DNA of 64,000 nt from Roseospira marina (GCF_014197855.1 NZ_JACIGJ010000016.1:1-64000), one strand, 5' to 3'. Shown: positions 34,516-45,071, counted from the first letter of the stretch. Numbers and translations: made by a program. Notes: a model not told the origin generated them from the letters alone.

Positions 34516-34804
34516 CGGTTCGACATCCTTGGCCCTGAAAAAGTGTAAAAATCAGAAGAGTTTGCAAGACTACGTCCTGGAATACCACAAGAGACGCCCT
34601 ATGCTCATGGGTTTTTATGGCTGGGCCCATCGACGGGGTAGCGGAAAGGACCGGGGCCCGCGACCCGCCATGACCGCCATGACCGCCGTGGACGTCGCCG
34701 ACCGGAGGAGTCAGGATACCCAGGCGCTGGCGGCGGCGGGGGGCCGCGCCTTGCGAACCGGGAGCTTGCCCGATCAAAGGGCCCGACCGAAGGGAGTGAC
34801 GCGC

Positions 34805-35827
34805 ATGACCCAGATCCCCGCCACGCTGATCCGGGGGGATGGCATCGGCCCCGAAATCGTCGACGCGGTTCTCGCGGTTCTGGAGCCGTTGGGCAATCCG
34901 TTCGCCTTCACGGAGGAATCGGCAGGCCTCGGCGCGCTGGAGGCCCACGGGGATCCGCTGCCGGAGGCCACCCTGGCCAGCATCCGCCAGACCAAGCTGG
35001 CGTTGAAGGGCCCCCTGACCACGCCGGTGGGCTCGGGGTTCCGCTCGGTCAATGTGCGCCTGCGCGAGGCGTTCAGCCTGTACGCCAACGTCCGCCCGTG
35101 CCGGACCATCGTGCCGGGCCGCTTTTCCGACGTGGATTTGGTTGTGGTGCGCGAGAACCTGGAAGGTCTGTACGTCGGTCAGGAGCACTGGATCCGGATC
35201 GAGGACGACCCCTATGCCGTTGGTGTCGCCACCGGGTTCAACACGCGGGCCTCCTGCCGCCGGATCGTCGAGTATGCGTTTGACTACGCCGTCAAGCACG
35301 GCCGGCGCACCGTGACCGTGGTCCATAAGGCCAACATCCTCAAGGTGCTGACCGGCGTGTTCCTGCAAGAGGCGCGGGCCGTGGCCAAGGCCTACGACGG
35401 GCGCGTGGCGCTCGACGAGCGGATCGTGGATGCCTGCGCCATGCAGTTGGTGCAGGATCCGTCCCGCTATGACGTGATCGTGACCACCAATCTGTTCGGC
35501 GACATCCTGTCGGATCTGGTGGCCGGCCTCGTGGGCGGCCTGGGCTTCGCCCCCGGGGCCAACATCGGCAAGGACGCGGCGATTTTCGAGGCGGTGCACG
35601 GCTCCGCGCCGGATATCGCGGGGCAGGGCAAGGCCAATCCGGTCGCGCTCATGCTGGCGGCCGGGCTGATGCTGGACCATGTCGGCCGGGATGACGACGC
35701 CCAACGCCTGCGGGCGGCGATCGCGGCGACGATCAGCGGGGGGACGCGCACAGCGGACATCGGCGGAACCGCATCCACGTCCGATTTTGGAAAGGCGGTT
35801 GCGCAGGCGATCCGCGCCGGGTCGTAA
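34805..35827 (+). CDS. NAD-dependent isocitrate/isopropylmalate dehydrogenase family
   Basis: 340 residues. [20 protein letters not shown] is the nucleotide-binding start of the family. [35 protein letters not shown] and [20 protein letters not shown] carry substrate and metal residues, and [20 protein letters not shown] is the C-terminal coenzyme site. Length and motifs fit the IDH3-like NAD-dependent isocitrate dehydrogenases better than LeuB. Homoisocitrate or tartrate dehydrogenase cannot be excluded. GGAG lies nine bases before ATG 34805. It converges on lpxI-lpxB with 13 bases between the stops. Confidence 0.8.
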   Translation: MTQIPATLIRGDGIGPEIVDAVLAVLEPLGNPFAFTEESAGLGALEAHGDPLPEATLASIRQTKLALKGPLTTPVGSGFRSVNVRLREAFSLYANVRPCRTIVPGRFSDVDLVVVRENLEGLYVGQEHWIRIEDDPYAVGVATGFNTRASCRRIVEYAFDYAVKHGRRTVTVVHKANILKVLTGVFLQEARAVAKAYDGRVALDERIVDACAMQLVQDPSRYDVIVTTNLFGDILSDLVAGLVGGLGFAPGANIGKDAAIFEAVHGSAPDIAGQGKANPVALMLAAGLMLDHVGRDDDAQRLRAAIAATISGGTRTADIGGTASTSDFGKAVAQAIRAGS

Positions 35828-35840
35828 GACCGGCCGCCTC

Positions 35841-37916
35841 TCACGATCGGGCGGCGGCGCGCTCCAGGATACCGGCGATCACCTCCGCTGCGCGCGCGCT
35901 GGGGGTGGAGCCGTCATCGTGGCCCTCCAGCCGTGCCCGCGCGTCGGCCAGGGCCGTGCGTTGCGCGTCGGCTTCGGGACCGCCGTCAAGCAGCGGCGCC
36001 AAGGCGTCCACCAGCCGATCCGGTCGACAGTGTTCCTGCAACAGTTCCGGCACCACCAGCCGGTCCATCAGGATGTTGACCGGTCCGGCGTAGCGCAGCG
36101 GGGTCATGACGCGGAACATCAGGGCCGAGAGCGGGTTGACCCGATAGGCGATGACGTGGGGCACGCCCGCCATGGCCAATTCGAGGCTGACGGTGCCGGA
36201 GGCGGCGAGGGCGGCATTCGCGGCGGCGAAGGCGCCGTACTTTTCGGCCGTGCCGCGCACGGTCAGGACGGGCACCGGCCAGGCGGCGACCGCGGCTTCG
36301 ACCGTCTCCGCGACCGTCGCGACCGTGGGCACGACCACCCGCAGGTTCGGCCTGGCGCCAGCCAGCCGTTCGACCGTGGCGCGGAACACGGGCAGCAGCC
36401 GCTCCACCTCGGTTCGGCGGCTGCCCGGCAACACGACGATCAGGGGAGCGTCGGCGGGCAGGCCGTGGGCGGCCCGGAACACCTTCGCGTCCCCGGCGTC
36501 GGCGCCCGACTCCGTGACCGCATGGCCGACGTGTGTGCAGGACAGGCCCAGCGGTGTGAAGTAGGCGCCTTCGAACGGCCAGAGCGTCAGCAGGTGATCG
36601 ACGCGCGCGGCCACGGCGTGCTTGCGGTTCTCCTTCCAGGCCCAGACCATCGGTGCGACGTAATGCACGCGGGGGATCGTGGAGCCGCGCGCCTTCAGCG
36701 CCTCGGCCACCCGCCCGGTGAAGCCCCAGGAGTCGACCGTGACCACCACGGCCGGCTGTTCGTGCAGGATATGCTCGACCGTTTCCGTGATGCGGCGTTT
36801 GAGCGCCAGGGCGCGCGGCAGGACTTCCAGGAAGCCCATGATGGCGAGTTCGCGCTGTTCGATCCGGCTGGTTAGGCCTTGCGCGGCCATGGCCTCGCCG
36901 CCGATGCCCGCGAACCGGATGCGTCCGTCGAAGCGGGCGCGCAATGCCGCCATCAGGCGCCCACCCAGCAGGTCGCCCGACGGTTCCCCGGTGATGAGGT
37001 AGACGAGGGGGGGCGCGCCCTTTGGCGTGGGCGGCGCGGGGACCGGTGGCGTATCGGTCGTGATGGCGGCATCGGCCGTGTCGTCCTGAATTCCGATCAG
37101 GAACAGGCCCAGCGCGTCGGCGCGGGCGGCCATGGCCTCCGGCGCCAGAAGAAGGGTCGCCCCTGCCTCATACGCAATACCGCGCAGGCCGGCGCGGTGG
37201 GCGGCCTCGACGCTGGAGACGCCGAGGGTGGGAAGATCGGCCCGGGTGTCCTGGCCCGGCTTGCACAGTTTGACCAGCACACCGCCGGCGCCGTCCAGGC
37301 GCAACGTTCCACACCGCTCTAGCAGGGCGTCCGTGCCCTCCAGGGCCTCGACGCCCAAAACCACCCCTTGCTGAACCACCACCGACTGGCCCACGTCCAC
37401 GGCCCCGAGGGCGCGCCCGACCGCAAGGCCCCGGCGGATGTCCGTCCAGGCTGCGTCATCCGGATCGTGCTGGCCTTGTCGCCCGGCTTGCCCCACCACG
37501 TCCCCGAGGAGGCTGGGCACCGGGTGAATCCGCAGGCCCTCCGACTCCATCTGCGCCATCACCGCGCGCAGCAAGCCGTCGTCGCCCAGCGCGCGCATGC
37601 CGACCCGGGCCACGAAGCGGGCGGTGTAGGCGTCCGGCCATAGACTCGTGAGGCTGGGACGCCGCACGCCGCCTGCCAGCACCAGGTCGTGGATGCCGTG
37701 TGTCCGCACATAGGCCAACGCCGAACCGCCCTGGCCGAGCCGATAGGTCTGAACGGGGACGCCGAGATGGGCATACACGGCCGGGTCGCCATGATCCTTG
37801 ATGACCAGCACATGCAGCGGGCGACCCTCGCTCCGGCATCGCTCGGCGACCCGCAGCGGCAAATCGCCCCGGCCCGCGATCAGGGCCAGGGGGGTGTTCG
37901 GGGGCACGTCGGTCAT
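35841..37916 (-). CDS. lpxI-lpxB: LpxI-LpxB fusion: UDP-diacylglucosamine pyrophosphatase plus lipid A disaccharide synthase
   Basis: 691 residues in one uninterrupted frame. Residues 1-278 are LpxI (DUF1009): [20 protein letters not shown] at the start and [20 protein letters not shown] near 215-233 with the conserved KPxQDxRxDLP loop. A proline-rich linker (about 285-300, [17 protein letters not shown]) joins it to LpxB, which begins [20 protein letters not shown] and contains [31 protein letters not shown] and the C-terminal [20 protein letters not shown]. LpxI hydrolyses UDP-2,3-diacylglucosamine to lipid X. LpxB joins lipid X to another UDP-diacylglucosamine. The fusion therefore carries two consecutive Raetz-pathway steps. 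ATG 37916 is 17 bases after lpxA. Confidence 0.93.
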   Translation of the reverse strand: MTDVPPNTPLALIAGRGDLPLRVAERCRSEGRPLHVLVIKDHGDPAVYAHLGVPVQTYRLGQGGSALAYVRTHGIHDLVLAGGVRRPSLTSLWPDAYTARFVARVGMRALGDDGLLRAVMAQMESEGLRIHPVPSLLGDVVGQAGRQGQHDPDDAAWTDIRRGLAVGRALGAVDVGQSVVVQQGVVLGVEALEGTDALLERCGTLRLDGAGGVLVKLCKPGQDTRADLPTLGVSSVEAAHRAGLRGIAYEAGATLLLAPEAMAARADALGLFLIGIQDDTADAAITTDTPPVPAPPTPKGAPPLVYLITGEPSGDLLGGRLMAALRARFDGRIRFAGIGGEAMAAQGLTSRIEQRELAIMGFLEVLPRALALKRRITETVEHILHEQPAVVVTVDSWGFTGRVAEALKARGSTIPRVHYVAPMVWAWKENRKHAVAARVDHLLTLWPFEGAYFTPLGLSCTHVGHAVTESGADAGDAKVFRAAHGLPADAPLIVVLPGSRRTEVERLLPVFRATVERLAGARPNLRVVVPTVATVAETVEAAVAAWPVPVLTVRGTAEKYGAFAAANAALAASGTVSLELAMAGVPHVIAYRVNPLSALMFRVMTPLRYAGPVNILMDRLVVPELLQEHCRPDRLVDALAPLLDGGPEADAQRTALADARARLEGHDDGSTPSARAAEVIAGILERAAARS

Positions 37917-37933
37917 CGGTCCGCGCGGGCGGA

Positions 37934-38740
37934 TCAGGTCAGTTCGGTCCCGGGATGCGCCGGCCGGCACAGACCCCGGTCGGACTTGGTCCGGACAAAG
38001 TCGAGTACTTCCATGACCGGGGCCACCCCGTCGAAGCTGGCCGCGACCTCCTCCGCCTTGTCGGCGATAACGCCGTCGTCCTCGAACAGCATGCGATAGG
38101 CCGACCGCAGCGCCTGGATCTCCTCGCGGGAGAACCCCCGCCGCTTCAGGCCAATCAGGTTCAGGCCATGCAGGCGCGCCCGGTTGCCCATCACGGAGCC
38201 GAACGGGATGACGTCGGTCTCGACCCCGGAGACTCCGCCGACCATGGCGTGCTTGCCGATGCGGACGAATTGATGCACCGCACTGCCGCCGCCCAGGATG
38301 GCATGGTCTTCAATACGGATATGCCCGGCCAACAGGACGTTGTTGGCCAGGATGACGCCGTTCCCGATCTGGCAGTCGTGGGCCACGTGGCACCCCACCA
38401 TGAACAGGCCGCCATCGCCTACGCGGGTGACGCCACCGCCGCCGGCGGTGCCGGGGTTCATCGTGACGTGCTCGCGAATCGTGTTGCCCGTGCCCAGGAT
38501 CAGCTGGGTTTCTTCGCCGCGGTACTTCAGGTCCTGGGGAGGCGTGCCCAGGGACGCAAAGGGAAACACGCGGGTGTTGGCCCCAAGGTGTGTTCGGCCA
38601 TCGACGACGACATGCGAGACGAGGGTAACGCCGGCGTCCAACGTGACATCGGGGCCGACGGTGCAGAACGGGCCAATGGTGACATCGTCCGCCACGCGGG
38701 CAGCGGGATCGACCACGGCGGACGGATGAATACTCGGCAT
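37934..38740 (-). CDS. lpxA: UDP-N-acetylglucosamine acyltransferase
   Basis: 268 residues, family length. A left-handed beta-helix of hexapeptide repeats (IHPSAVVDPAARVADDVTIG onward) is followed by a helical tail (GLKRRGFSREEIQALRSAYR). The catalytic histidine lies in MVGCHVAHDCQIGNG (about residue 125-130). It catalyses the first lipid A step. It follows fabZ, whose product competes for the same 3-hydroxyacyl-ACP pool, and precedes the LpxI-LpxB fusion. Confidence 0.96.
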   Translation of the reverse strand: MPSIHPSAVVDPAARVADDVTIGPFCTVGPDVTLDAGVTLVSHVVVDGRTHLGANTRVFPFASLGTPPQDLKYRGEETQLILGTGNTIREHVTMNPGTAGGGGVTRVGDGGLFMVGCHVAHDCQIGNGVILANNVLLAGHIRIEDHAILGGGSAVHQFVRIGKHAMVGGVSGVETDVIPFGSVMGNRARLHGLNLIGLKRRGFSREEIQALRSAYRMLFEDDGVIADKAEEVAASFDGVAPVMEVLDFVRTKSDRGLCRPAHPGTELT

Positions 38741-38828
38741 GGGAAAGCGGATCCCCGTGTTCGGGTGAGCGCGGGCACGCCGGCCGCCCCGCGCGCGGCG
38801 GCCCGGCCCGGCGCGCGTGTTCGCGACT

Positions 38829-39299
38829 TTATTTATCCAGGATCATGGCCGAGAACGTGGCATCGGCCACCACGGTGTCATTGACGACGCCGCGTCCGGT
38901 GAACTTCCAAACGTTGCCACGGTTGCGTTGCTTGGTGACCTCCAGCCGAAGCTGGTCGCCGGGCACCACCGGTTTGCGGAAGCGCGCCGCGTCCACGCTC
39001 ATGAAATAGACCAGCTTGCCCTCCGCCGAGGCTCCCAGCGTGGCCACCACAAGCACGGCGGCGGTCTGGGCCATGGCCTCGACCACCAGCACGCCGGGCA
39101 TCACGGCCATGCTGGGAAAGTGGCCCTGGAAATGCGGCTCATTGTTGGTGACGTTCTTGACGCCGCAGGCACTTTCATTCAGCCGGACGTCCACCACCCG
39201 GTCCACCATCAGGAAGGGGTATCGATGGGGGATCATGTCGCGGACCCGGTCCGCCTCAATGACGATGCTGTTGTCCTCGACCTTTCCGAAGTCGTCCAT
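38829..39299 (-). CDS. fabZ: 3-hydroxyacyl-ACP dehydratase FabZ
   Basis: 156 residues from ATG 39299. A hotdog fold with the active-site His in [16 protein letters not shown] and the central helix Glu in [20 protein letters not shown]. It dehydrates 3-hydroxyacyl-ACP in fatty acid synthesis and sets the balance with lipid A synthesis by LpxA. The frame runs on upstream to 39410 but the family start is at [10 protein letters not shown]. In relatives lpxD stands just upstream; here only 163 non-coding bases separate fabZ from skp. Confidence 0.95.
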   Translation of the reverse strand: MDDFGKVEDNSIVIEADRVRDMIPHRYPFLMVDRVVDVRLNESACGVKNVTNNEPHFQGHFPSMAVMPGVLVVEAMAQTAAVLVVATLGASAEGKLVYFMSVDAARFRKPVVPGDQLRLEVTKQRNRGNVWKFTGRGVVNDTVVADATFSAMILDK

Positions 39300-39462
39300 C
39301 CCCTCAAGCCTTCCTGTCAAACCGGTCCCCGGCACCGGGCACGCCCACCGAAACAAAGCCTGTGTCCACACGCGGACACGGCGCCTAAGCGGCTCTTCGC
39401 CGCCGCGCACACAATATTACAGTCGGCGCTGAAGACAAGCCACGGCGCGCGTCCGGGGCACA

Positions 39463-40083
39463 TTACTGGCCGCCGTCGCCCTGCGTCGGCAGCGCGGCCG
39501 GGTCCGGGAAGGAGACCTTCGGCAGCCGCTCGTTCAGGCGGGCCAGGACGTCGTCGGTCATTTCCATGCGCGGATCGAACAGCGGCACCTGCGACCGGTA
39601 CAGAACCAGGTTGATGCCGCGTTCCGCCGCGACCTCGTCCGCGACCACCGTGATGGTCTGCTGGACCTGGGACAGGGCGATGGACAGGGCCCGCTCCAGG
39701 TTGCGCCGCCGCTCGGCGACACGGCGTTCGAAAGTGGCGACCTTGCCACGGAACGCCTGCGCCTTCTCCTGCAACTCGGGGCTCGGCGCCTCATTGGGGC
39801 CGATGGACAGGCTGCGCTGCTCTTCGCGCAGGGCCTGCTCTTCGGCGGCGGTTTCGCGGTTGTAGGCCTCCAGATAGGACTGCCGTTCCTTTTCGACCCC
39901 TCGCGCGGCCGAGGAGTCCTGCAGGATCCGCTGCATGTCGATGATGCCGATGGCCGCGTTGGGGAAGGGATCCTGTGCGCGGGCGTCGGATGCTGGCAGG
40001 GTCGTCACGGCGGCAACCGCGATCACCAGGGCCAGGATGGCCGGGAACGGGCGCGTACGAAAGAACGACGGGAACATCATCAC
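39463..40083 (-). CDS. skp: OmpH/Skp-family periplasmic chaperone
   Basis: 206 residues. A signal peptide (PFPAILALVIAVAAVTTLPA, cut near SDARAQ) precedes a small beta body (AAIGIIDMQRILQDSSAARG) and a long charged helical hairpin (about 60-150, with EKERQSYLEAYNRETAAEEQ). Skp trimers hold unfolded outer-membrane proteins in their tentacles and deliver them to BamA, encoded immediately upstream in the operon. Confidence 0.92.
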   Translation of the reverse strand: MMMFPSFFRTRPFPAILALVIAVAAVTTLPASDARAQDPFPNAAIGIIDMQRILQDSSAARGVEKERQSYLEAYNRETAAEEQALREEQRSLSIGPNEAPSPELQEKAQAFRGKVATFERRVAERRRNLERALSIALSQVQQTITVVADEVAAERGINLVLYRSQVPLFDPRMEMTDDVLARLNERLPKVSFPDPAALPTQGDGGQ

Positions 40084-40231
40084 CTCGGTTGGTCGAAAGA
40101 GGGGGGGCCGCCCACGCGCGGCCCCACGGGTGCCGGACGCACTCTAGACCGGCGCGCCCGGCGAAGGCCAGAGCCATAAATGTGGCGGACGTTCGCGAGC
40201 GCGACCGGTGTGCCTGGCGGGGGGCTCGGTC

Positions 40232-42592
40232 CTAAAAGCGCGACCCGAAGCTCAAGCGGAAGAATTCCTCTTTGTCGTAAGGCTGTTTGACGACCGGCAC
40301 GGCCAGGTCCACGTTGACTGGGCCGACGGGCGAGGTCCACAGGAAGCCCATGCCGACCGAGCCGCGCAGGGCCGTGTCCTGGTTCAGGTCCTCGTCCGGC
40401 ACGCCGTCCGGTTCGCCGGACAGGCCCCAGTCGGTGAATATCTTGGCGCCGAGTCCCAACTCGTCCGGCAGGCCCAGGGGGACGCGAAGCTCCAGACCGC
40501 CGTCCACCATCCAGTCGCCGCCGAGCGCGTCGCCGGTCGCCCGGTCGCGGGCCGAGGCGCCGGACTGCTCGAACCCACGCAGATTGCTGCCACCCAGGAA
40601 GTAGCGGTGACGGATGGAGACATCCTTGGACAGCCCGACGATGTAGCCGGCGTGGCCTCGGACTCCGAGCACCCAGGTTGGATCCCAATTCAGTTCGTCG
40701 CCGAGCGGATAATGGTACGACCCGTCCACGTCCGTGCGCAGGAATCGGGCGTCGCCGCCCAGGCCGGCGACATCGTTGCCGATCTCGAATCGGAAGCCTT
40801 CGGTGGGAACGATCCGGGAGTCGCGGTCATCGTAGGTCAGCGAATGGCCGATCATCGACAAAACCTCGACGCCTTCCTGCTCCTTGATGAACAGGGAGGC
40901 ATCGTCTTCAACGTCAAAAATATCCTGGCGTTGCAGGGTGTACTTGTAGTCATGCCGCCAGCGATTGGAATACTTGTACCCGAACCGGAGCGCGCCGCCC
41001 TGCTGCCGGACCTGGTGCGAGCTTTGGTCCTCCAAGTCTTCTTCCGTGGCGAACAGGTCGAAGCCCGCCGACACCGGCCGGTCCATGAAATAGGGTTCGG
41101 TGAAGCTCAGCTCCACCTGACTGCGGCGTTGCGCCCAACTGACACGCGCCGACAGGTCCTGACCGCGTCCCAGCAGATTGCGCTCGCGCACACCGACCTC
41201 GACCATGGCGCCGACGCTCGACGACCACCCGACGCCGAAGGACAGCTCGCCCGTGGACTGCTCCTCGACCTCGACGCGGATGACCGTCCGGTCGGGCTTG
41301 TCCACGACCGGCTCGTTGTTGACCTCGACGGATTGGAAGAACCCGAGGTCTCGGACCCGCTGGCGCGATCGCCGCAGTTTGGCGGAGTTAAAGGCGTCGC
41401 CCTCGACCAGCTGGAATTCGCGCCGGATGACCTCATCGAGGGTGCGCACGTTGCCCTCGATCTCGATGCGGTCGACGAACACACGCGGCCCTTCGCGTAC
41501 GTCGAAGGTCAGGGAGATGGTGTTGGCCTCGCGGTCGCGCTCGACGCGCGGACGGACATCGACGAAGGCGTAGCCCAGCGAGCCCACCATGTCCGTGATG
41601 TTCTGAACCGTCTCCTCGACCCGGTCGGCGTCGTACCAGTCGCCTTCCTCCATCTCCAGTGTCGGCGTCAGCATCTCGGGCGTCAGGTCTTCGAGGGTCG
41701 TTTCGATCCCGACGCTGCCGATCCGGTAGCGGTCGCCTTCGTCCACCGTGACGGTGATGAAAAAGCTCTCGCGGTCCGGCGTCAGTTCGGCGACGGCGGA
41801 GCGCACCTCGAAGTCGGCGTAACCGTTGGCGAGATAGAACCGACGCAGCAGTTCACGGTCGAACGTCAGGCGGTCGGGGTCAAAGGTGTCCGAACTGGAC
41901 AGCAAGCGGTACCAGCGCTCTTCCTTCGTCGCGATGACGTCGCGAAGCGAAGAATCACTGAACGCGCTGTTGCCGACAAACGTGACGCGGCGCACGTAGG
42001 TGGCCGGCCCCTCGTCGATCTCGAACACCAGATCGACCCGGTTTTGCGGCAACTCAATGATCTTGGGATCGACGGAGACGGCGTAGCGGCCGGACCGCCG
42101 GTAGACGTCGAGGATGCGCTTCACATCCTCCTGCACCTTGGCCCGCGTGTAGACCGTGCGCGGGCGCATCTGGACCTCGGGCGCCAGCGCATCGTTCTGG
42201 ATGCGCTTGTTGCCCTCGAAGGCAACGCGGTTGATGATCGGGTTTTCCACCACGACCACCACCAGATCATTGCCCTCGCGGCGCAGCGATACGTCCGCGA
42301 ACAGTCCGGTCAGAAACAAGGCCTTGAGGGAATCGTCAATGCGGCCGCGGTCAAACGGGTCGCCCTCGGTGACCCGGAGATAGGTGCGGATGGTGTCGGG
42401 CTCGATGCGCTGGGCGCCCTCGACCAGGATCCGTTCGATCACCGGTCCGCCCTGGGATCCCGTGCTCGGGCCGCTTTGGGCAAAGGCGGGAGACACCGAA
42501 AGGGGCGCGGCGACAAAGGTCGCGGCCCATGTCAAGACAAGCAGCCCCGCCGCCAAAATCGTGCTCACCGTCCTCAACACATCCCCCCGCAT
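40232..42592 (-). CDS. bamA: Outer-membrane protein assembly factor BamA
   Basis: 786 residues. Signal peptide (about 1-38, cleavage after SPAFA) and five POTRA domains (about 50-440; first IERILVEGAQRIEPDTIRTY, last with RIEIEGNVRTLDEVIRREFQ). The 16-stranded barrel contains the loop-6 motif as HRYFLGGSNLRGFEQSGAS (the VRGF/Y-type motif appears as LRGF). The C-terminal strand ends FRLSFGSRF. It folds and inserts outer-membrane proteins. It is essential and sits in the standard rseP-bamA-skp order. Confidence 0.97.
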   Translation of the reverse strand: MRGDVLRTVSTILAAGLLVLTWAATFVAAPLSVSPAFAQSGPSTGSQGGPVIERILVEGAQRIEPDTIRTYLRVTEGDPFDRGRIDDSLKALFLTGLFADVSLRREGNDLVVVVVENPIINRVAFEGNKRIQNDALAPEVQMRPRTVYTRAKVQEDVKRILDVYRRSGRYAVSVDPKIIELPQNRVDLVFEIDEGPATYVRRVTFVGNSAFSDSSLRDVIATKEERWYRLLSSSDTFDPDRLTFDRELLRRFYLANGYADFEVRSAVAELTPDRESFFITVTVDEGDRYRIGSVGIETTLEDLTPEMLTPTLEMEEGDWYDADRVEETVQNITDMVGSLGYAFVDVRPRVERDREANTISLTFDVREGPRVFVDRIEIEGNVRTLDEVIRREFQLVEGDAFNSAKLRRSRQRVRDLGFFQSVEVNNEPVVDKPDRTVIRVEVEEQSTGELSFGVGWSSSVGAMVEVGVRERNLLGRGQDLSARVSWAQRRSQVELSFTEPYFMDRPVSAGFDLFATEEDLEDQSSHQVRQQGGALRFGYKYSNRWRHDYKYTLQRQDIFDVEDDASLFIKEQEGVEVLSMIGHSLTYDDRDSRIVPTEGFRFEIGNDVAGLGGDARFLRTDVDGSYHYPLGDELNWDPTWVLGVRGHAGYIVGLSKDVSIRHRYFLGGSNLRGFEQSGASARDRATGDALGGDWMVDGGLELRVPLGLPDELGLGAKIFTDWGLSGEPDGVPDEDLNQDTALRGSVGMGFLWTSPVGPVNVDLAVPVVKQPYDKEEFFRLSFGSRF

Positions 42593-42673
42593 TCCGTCGA
42601 GACCGGCACGATACGCCGTTGTCTCCGCGCCGTCATCCTGTGGTCGCCACTGACCGGGACCATCCGTTAGGCA

Positions 42674-43777
42674 TCAGCCTTCGAGGAACTGATGAACCTC
42701 GCGGACGATGTCATTCCAGGTCACGAACACCATCAGGGCCACGATGATGGCAAGCCCGACACGGAAGCCGTATTCCTGAGCCTGCTCGTTCAACGGACGT
42801 CCCCGAACGGCCTCAATGCCATAAAACAGAAGGTGGCCGCCGTCCAGCACGGGTATGGGGAGAAGGTTGATAAGGCCGAGATTGACCGAAAGAAAAGCCG
42901 TGAACAACAGCAGGCTGACAAAGCCCAGTTCCGCGACCTGACCGGACATTTCCGCGATCCGCAAGGGGCCGCCCAGGTCCTCCGTGCCGCGCTCGCCGGC
43001 GATCATCTGGCCGACGCTGATGACGGTCGCTTCCGTCAGGCTGTAGGCCTGCGTGAACGCCGCGACCACGGCATCAACCGGGCCGAGGCGTACAAGGTCA
43101 TCCTCGCTGCTGCTGGCCGAGATGCCAAGAACCGCCTGCTTGCGGGTTTCGCCCAGCGAGTCCGTCACCTCCTGAATATGCGGCGTCGCCATCAGGGTCA
43201 GCGTCTGGCCGTCTCGCTGAACGGACAGCTCCAGAGCGGCCCCGTTCGACAACGGCACAAGGTGCTGCAACTCTTCGAAGCGCTGAATCTCATGCCCGTC
43301 CACGGCCAAAATGCGGTCGCCCGGTTCCAGGCCCGCTTCCGCCGCGGCGCTGTCCGGTAGCACATCCGCGATGACGGGCGGCGTGGCCATCTGTCCAAAC
43401 GCCGCGTAGATGATCGCAAAGACGACAATGGCAAAGATCAGGTTGGCAGCCGGCCCGGCGAAGACAATGGCAATGCGCTGCCAGACCGACTTGTAGTGAA
43501 AGGCGACCTTCTTCTCGTCGTCGGTTAACTCGGCCTCCTCGGCCGTTGCGCTGCTCGCGTCACCATCACCGAAGAACTTGACGAACCCGCCCAAGGGCAG
43601 GGCCGAGACCTTCCATCGTGTGCCGTGCCGGTCGTTGAAGCCCACCAGCTCCGGCCCGAAGCCGATGGAAAACACATCGACGCGGACGCCGTTCCACCGG
43701 GCCACCAGGAAGTGGCCCATTTCATGGACGAAGACGACGATGCTGAGGACGACGAGGAAGGCGAGGACGGCAGTCAC
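42674..43777 (-). CDS. rseP: Site-2 intramembrane metalloprotease RseP
   Basis: 367 residues. The zinc site HEMGHFLVARWNGVRVDVFS lies near residue 18, a PDZ domain is in the middle (AAEAGLEPGDRILAVDGHEI), and the second active-site element is GLINLLPIPVLDGGHLLFYG near the C-terminus. Four membrane segments are visible. RseP-type proteases cut anti-sigma factors and leftover signal peptides in the inner membrane. It is encoded between dxr and bamA as in most proteobacteria. Confidence 0.95.
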   Translation of the reverse strand: MTAVLAFLVVLSIVVFVHEMGHFLVARWNGVRVDVFSIGFGPELVGFNDRHGTRWKVSALPLGGFVKFFGDGDASSATAEEAELTDDEKKVAFHYKSVWQRIAIVFAGPAANLIFAIVVFAIIYAAFGQMATPPVIADVLPDSAAAEAGLEPGDRILAVDGHEIQRFEELQHLVPLSNGAALELSVQRDGQTLTLMATPHIQEVTDSLGETRKQAVLGISASSSEDDLVRLGPVDAVVAAFTQAYSLTEATVISVGQMIAGERGTEDLGGPLRIAEMSGQVAELGFVSLLLFTAFLSVNLGLINLLPIPVLDGGHLLFYGIEAVRGRPLNEQAQEYGFRVGLAIIVALMVFVTWNDIVREVHQFLEG

Positions 43778-43823
43778 GGCGGCGGCGTCTTTCGTAAGGG
43801 GCCGAGGGATACGACGGTGCCGG

Positions 43824-45071
43824 TCAGGCCGCCGCCGCCTGGATCAAGTCCGCGCATACGGCGCGGGCGTCACGATCAATGGCCAGAACATCCTCAAGGG
43901 AGGTCGGGGCCGCGTGCGGCACGCGCTCAAGCGAGCGTTCCACCAACGCGGCGATGTCCAGGAACGCGATCCGGCGAGCGAGGAACGCGGCCACGGCCAC
44001 CTCGTTGGCAGCATTGAGGATAGTGGGCGCGGCCCCCCCTGCCTTCAAGGCTTCACGCACCAGTCGAAGGGCCGGAAAACGCGTTTCGTCCGGGGCCTCA
44101 AACTGAAGCGTGCCAATCGTCCCGAGGTCCAGACGCGCCGTCGGCGCCTCCATCCGGCGTGGCCACCCGAGGGTGAAGGCAATGGGGGTTCGCATGTCCG
44201 GCGTGCCGAGTTGGGCCAGCACCGATCCGTCGACGTATGACACCATCGAATGAATGACGGATTGCGGATGCACAAGAATGTCGATCCGATCGACGGGCAT
44301 CGCGAAAATGTGGTGCGCCTCGATGAACTCCAGCCCCTTGTTCATCATGGTGGCGGAATCCACGGAAATCTTGGCGCCCATGGACCAGTTGGGATGCGCC
44401 ACCGCCTGTTCCGGCGTAACGGCCACCATCTGCTCGCGCGTCCAGGTGCGAAACGGGCCGCCGGAGGCCGTCAGGATGATGCGGTCGACGCGGCTTCTTT
44501 GTTCGAAATCAAAGACTTGGAAAATAGCGTTGTGCTCGCTGTCAACCGGCAGGAAGGTCGCGCCCTTGTCCGAGACCGCCGTCATGAACAGCTCACCCGC
44601 GCAGACAAGGCACTCCTTGTTGGCCAGCGCGATGGTGGCGCCACGGTTGACCGCCTCCAGTGTCGGCTCCAGGCCGGCGGCGCCCACGATGGCCGCCATG
44701 ACCCATTCGGCCGGGCGTGCGGCGGCATCCTTGAGCGCCTGAGGGCCGGCCGCGACCTCGGTGTCCGTGCCGGCCAACGCCTCCTTAAGCGCCCCGTAGT
44801 GTGCCGGATCAGCCACCACGGCGAGCCGGGCATTGAAGGCGCGCGCCTGGGCAGCGAGGGTCTCGACGTTGCTGTTCGCGGTGAGGGCCTCGACCTGATA
44901 GCGGCCGGGGTTGCGTCCGATCAGGTCCAGCGTGTTGGTGCCGATCGAGCCCGTAGAGCCGAGGACCGTCACCGTGCGGGGCGCGCCGGATTCCGCGTCG
45001 CCGAGAGGGGCCGTCGTGCGTCCCACACCGGGCTCCGTCGCACCGGGGCCCCTACCAATCAAGCCTACCAC
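43824..45071 (-). CDS. dxr: 1-deoxy-D-xylulose 5-phosphate reductoisomerase
   Basis: 415 residues from a GTG that overlaps cdsA by 7 bases. A short variable N-terminus leads to the NADPH site TVTVLGSTGSIGTNTLDLIG. ALANKECLVCAGELF, LPVDSEHNAIFQ and ILTASGGPFRTW hold metal and substrate residues, and ATMMNKGLEFIEAHHIF follows. It makes 2-C-methylerythritol 4-phosphate, the committed step of the MEP isoprenoid pathway, feeding UppS and the polyprenyl synthase at 55.2 kb. Confidence 0.96.
   Translation of the reverse strand: MVGLIGRGPGATEPGVGRTTAPLGDAESGAPRTVTVLGSTGSIGTNTLDLIGRNPGRYQVEALTANSNVETLAAQARAFNARLAVVADPAHYGALKEALAGTDTEVAAGPQALKDAAARPAEWVMAAIVGAAGLEPTLEAVNRGATIALANKECLVCAGELFMTAVSDKGATFLPVDSEHNAIFQVFDFEQRSRVDRIILTASGGPFRTWTREQMVAVTPEQAVAHPNWSMGAKISVDSATMMNKGLEFIEAHHIFAMPVDRIDILVHPQSVIHSMVSYVDGSVLAQLGTPDMRTPIAFTLGWPRRMEAPTARLDLGTIGTLQFEAPDETRFPALRLVREALKAGGAAPTILNAANEVAVAAFLARRIAFLDIAALVERSLERVPHAAPTSLEDVLAIDRDARAVCADLIQAAAA

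Noticed and set aside
40208-42670. 820-residue open frame antisense to bamA
   Set aside because: The BamA frame is unmistakable, and the antisense frame is a by-product of GC-rich third positions.
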